Positions 61,775-64,000 of a stretch of 64,000 bases of DNA are shown in pieces (the stretch's first letter is position 1; each line of letters begins with the position of its first letter). The notes under the pieces are model-generated. The model saw only the letters and a program-made list of their open reading frames with translations. It made no database searches and was not told the DNA's origin. Both the position numbers and the translations under genes were made by a program. This DNA comes from Archivesica marissinica. Its lineage: Eukaryota > Mollusca > Bivalvia > Venerida > Vesicomyidae. The stretch is taken from contig CM026397.1 of assembly GCA_014843695.1 (NCBI GenBank), forward strand, positions 44,121,684 to 44,185,683, written 5' to 3'.

Positions 61775-64000
61775 TTCCTTATCTTCCCATACCTTATATT
61801 ATACCCTACCACATTACATTCCTTATCTTTCCATACCATACCACATTACATTCCTTATCTTCCCATACCTTATATTATACCCTACCACATTACATATCTT
61901 TCCATACCATACCACATTACATTCCTTATCTTCCCATACCTTATATTATACCCTACCACATTACATTCCTTATCTTTCCATACCATACCACATTACATTC
62001 CTTATCTTCCCATCCACTTACATTCCTTATCTTCCCATCCTTATATTAACCCTACCACATTACATTCCTTATCTTTCCATACCATACCACATTACATTCC
62101 TTATCTTCCCAACCATACCACATTACTTCCTTATCTTCCCATACCTTATATTAACCTACCACATTACTTCCTTATCTTTCCATACCTACCACATTCATTC
62201 CTATCTTTCCATACCATACAATTACATTTTTTTTTTCCTTATCTTCCCATACCTTATATTATACCCTACCACATTACATTCCTTATCTTCCCATACCATA
62301 CCACATTACATTCCTTATCTTTCCATATTACATTCCTTATCTTTCCATACCTTATATTATACCATACCACATTACATTCCTTATCTTCCCATACCACATT
62401 ACATTCCTTATCTTTCCATACCTTATATTATACCCTACCACATTACATTCCTTATCTTCCCATACCTTACCACATTACATTCCTTATCTTCCCATACCTT
62501 ATATTACATTACATCCTTATCTTTCCATACCCTACCACATTACATTCCTTATCTTTCCATACCATACCACATTACATTCCTTATCTTCCCATACCTTACC
62601 ACATTACATTCCTTATCTTTCCATACCCTACCACATTACATTCCTTATCTTCCCATACCTTATATTATACCCTACCACATTACATTCCTTATCTTCCCAT
62701 ACCTTACCACATTACATTCCTTATCTTCCCATATTACATTCCTTATCTTTCCATACCTTATATTATACCATACCACATTACATTCCTTATCTTCCCATAC
62801 CACATTACATTCCTTATCTTTCCATACCTTATATTATACCCTACCACATTACATTCCTTATCTTTCCATACCTTATATTATACCCTACCACATTACATTC
62901 CTTATCTTTCCATACCTTATATTATACCCTACCACATTACATTCCTTATCTTTCCATACCTTATATTATACCCTACCACATTACATTCCTTATCTTTCCA
63001 TACCATACCACATTACATTCCTTATCTTCCCATACCTTACCACATTACATTCCTTATCTTTCCATACCCTACCACGTTACATTCCTTATCTTCCCATACC
63101 TTATATTATACCCTACCACATTACATTCCTTATCTTTCCATACCATACCACATTACATTCCTTATCTTCCCATACCTTACCACATTACATTCCTTATCTT
63201 TCCATACCCTACCACATTACATTCCTTATCTTCCCATACCTTATATTATACCCTACCACATTACATTCCTTATCTTTCCATACCTTATATTATACCCTAC
63301 CACATTACATTCCTTATCTTTCCATACCATACCACATTACATTCCTTATCTTTCCATACCATACTACATTACATTCCTTATCTTTCCATACCCTACCACA
63401 TTACATACCTTATATTTCCCTTTTTTTTTTTTTTATACCTTATATTATACCCTACCACATTACATTCCTTATCTTTCCATACCATACCACATTACATTCC
63501 TTATCTTCCATACCCTACCACATTACATTCCTTATCTTTCCATACCATACCACATTACATTCCTTATCTTTCCATACCTTATATTATACCATACCACATT
63601 ACATTCCTTATCTTTCCATACCTTATATTATACCCTACCACATTATATTCCTTATCTTCCCATACCTTATATTATACCCTACCACATTACATTCCTTATC
63701 TTTCCATACCTTATATTATACCATACCACATTACATTCCTTATCTTTCCATACCTTATATTATACCCTACCACATTAGATTCCTTATCTTTCCATACCAT
63801 ACCACATTACATTCCTTATCTTCCCATACCTTACCACATTACATTCCTTATCTTTCCATACCTTATATTATACCATACCACATTACATTCCTTATCTTTC
63901 CATACCATACCACATTACATTCCTTATCTTCTCATACCTTATATTATACCCTACCACATTACATTCCTTATCTTTCCATACCATACCACATTACATTCCT
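61775..64000. repeat. 44-bp / 32-bp minisatellite running off the window end
   Basis: The long unit (44 bp) is CATTCCTTATCTTTCCATACC + TTATATTATACC + CTACCACATTA, broken here for readability. The short unit (32 bp) lacks the central 12-bp block. CTTTCC alternates with CTTCCC. Irregular stretches occur at about 62020-62240, and a T-run at about 63418-63435. The long + frame at 61688-63778 is an artefact of the repeat. The array continues past 64000. Confidence 0.95.

Noticed and set aside
59673..61839. Cys/Ser/Gly- or Val-rich minus-strand proteins resembling low-complexity structural proteins
   Set aside because: Products of the 18/12-bp array, open in several frames. No conserved start or signal.
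61688..63778. A 696-residue + frame rich in His, Ile, Pro and Tyr
   Set aside because: Translation of the 44/32-bp minisatellite. Repeats change only by unit loss, and no domain is visible.

Overview
This is a eukaryotic, animal-type genomic window made mostly of tandem repeats. I estimate about three quarters of the readable bases lie in tandem arrays. It contains one gene I can identify with confidence: a split S-methyl-5'-thioadenosine phosphorylase (MTAP) gene on the + strand. Its coding exons are spread from 45413 to 58932. The interrupted gene structure, tRNA-derived SINEs, a LINE remnant, a hAT element and several MITE families point to a metazoan. The repeat style, including a short hairpin repeat at 56674-56727 that resembles elements I associate with bivalve genomes, makes a mollusc (perhaps a heterodont bivalve) my best guess. 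That placement is inference only.

Layout. 1-32345 is one enormous minisatellite/satellite array of interleaved 30-bp and 20-bp units with multi-kilobase higher-order structure. 32346-33895 is mostly single-copy DNA with a small 5 x 36-bp array and one weak exon candidate. 33896-37503 is a G-rich 46-bp minisatellite that runs into a gap of exactly 1000 N (37504-38503). 38504-42330 is a dimeric satellite with a 378-bp period. 42674-43917 is an internally deleted hAT transposon with a perfect 8-bp target duplication. 44033-44692 holds a 150-bp fold-back element and a pair of inverted dispersed repeats with tetranucleotide tails.

45413-58932 is the MTAP gene. Eight coding exons join without a gap and match the human enzyme collinearly from residue 6 to residue 265, with every active-site residue I can check present. 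The last dozen or so codons are not found. Its introns hold a 32-bp minisatellite, an 82-bp repeat, a 2.3-kb 40-bp minisatellite, seven copies of one SINE, three TA-type MITE copies, one TTAA-flanked MITE and a 5'-truncated LINE. A second copy of the TTAA-flanked MITE lies just past the last exon. From 59637 an 18/12-bp array and then a 44/32-bp array run to the window end.

The gene acts alone here: there is no operon and no gene cluster. The most interesting signals are structural. A 36-bp tandem duplication copies the exon 6 splice donor. Exon 3 is wedged between a minisatellite and a MITE. Several unrelated arrays share a long-unit/short-unit design. The 32-kb array shows collinear block copying at about 7-11 kb. 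I found no prokaryotic genes, CRISPR array, rRNA or functional tRNA gene, and no convincing novel molecular system.
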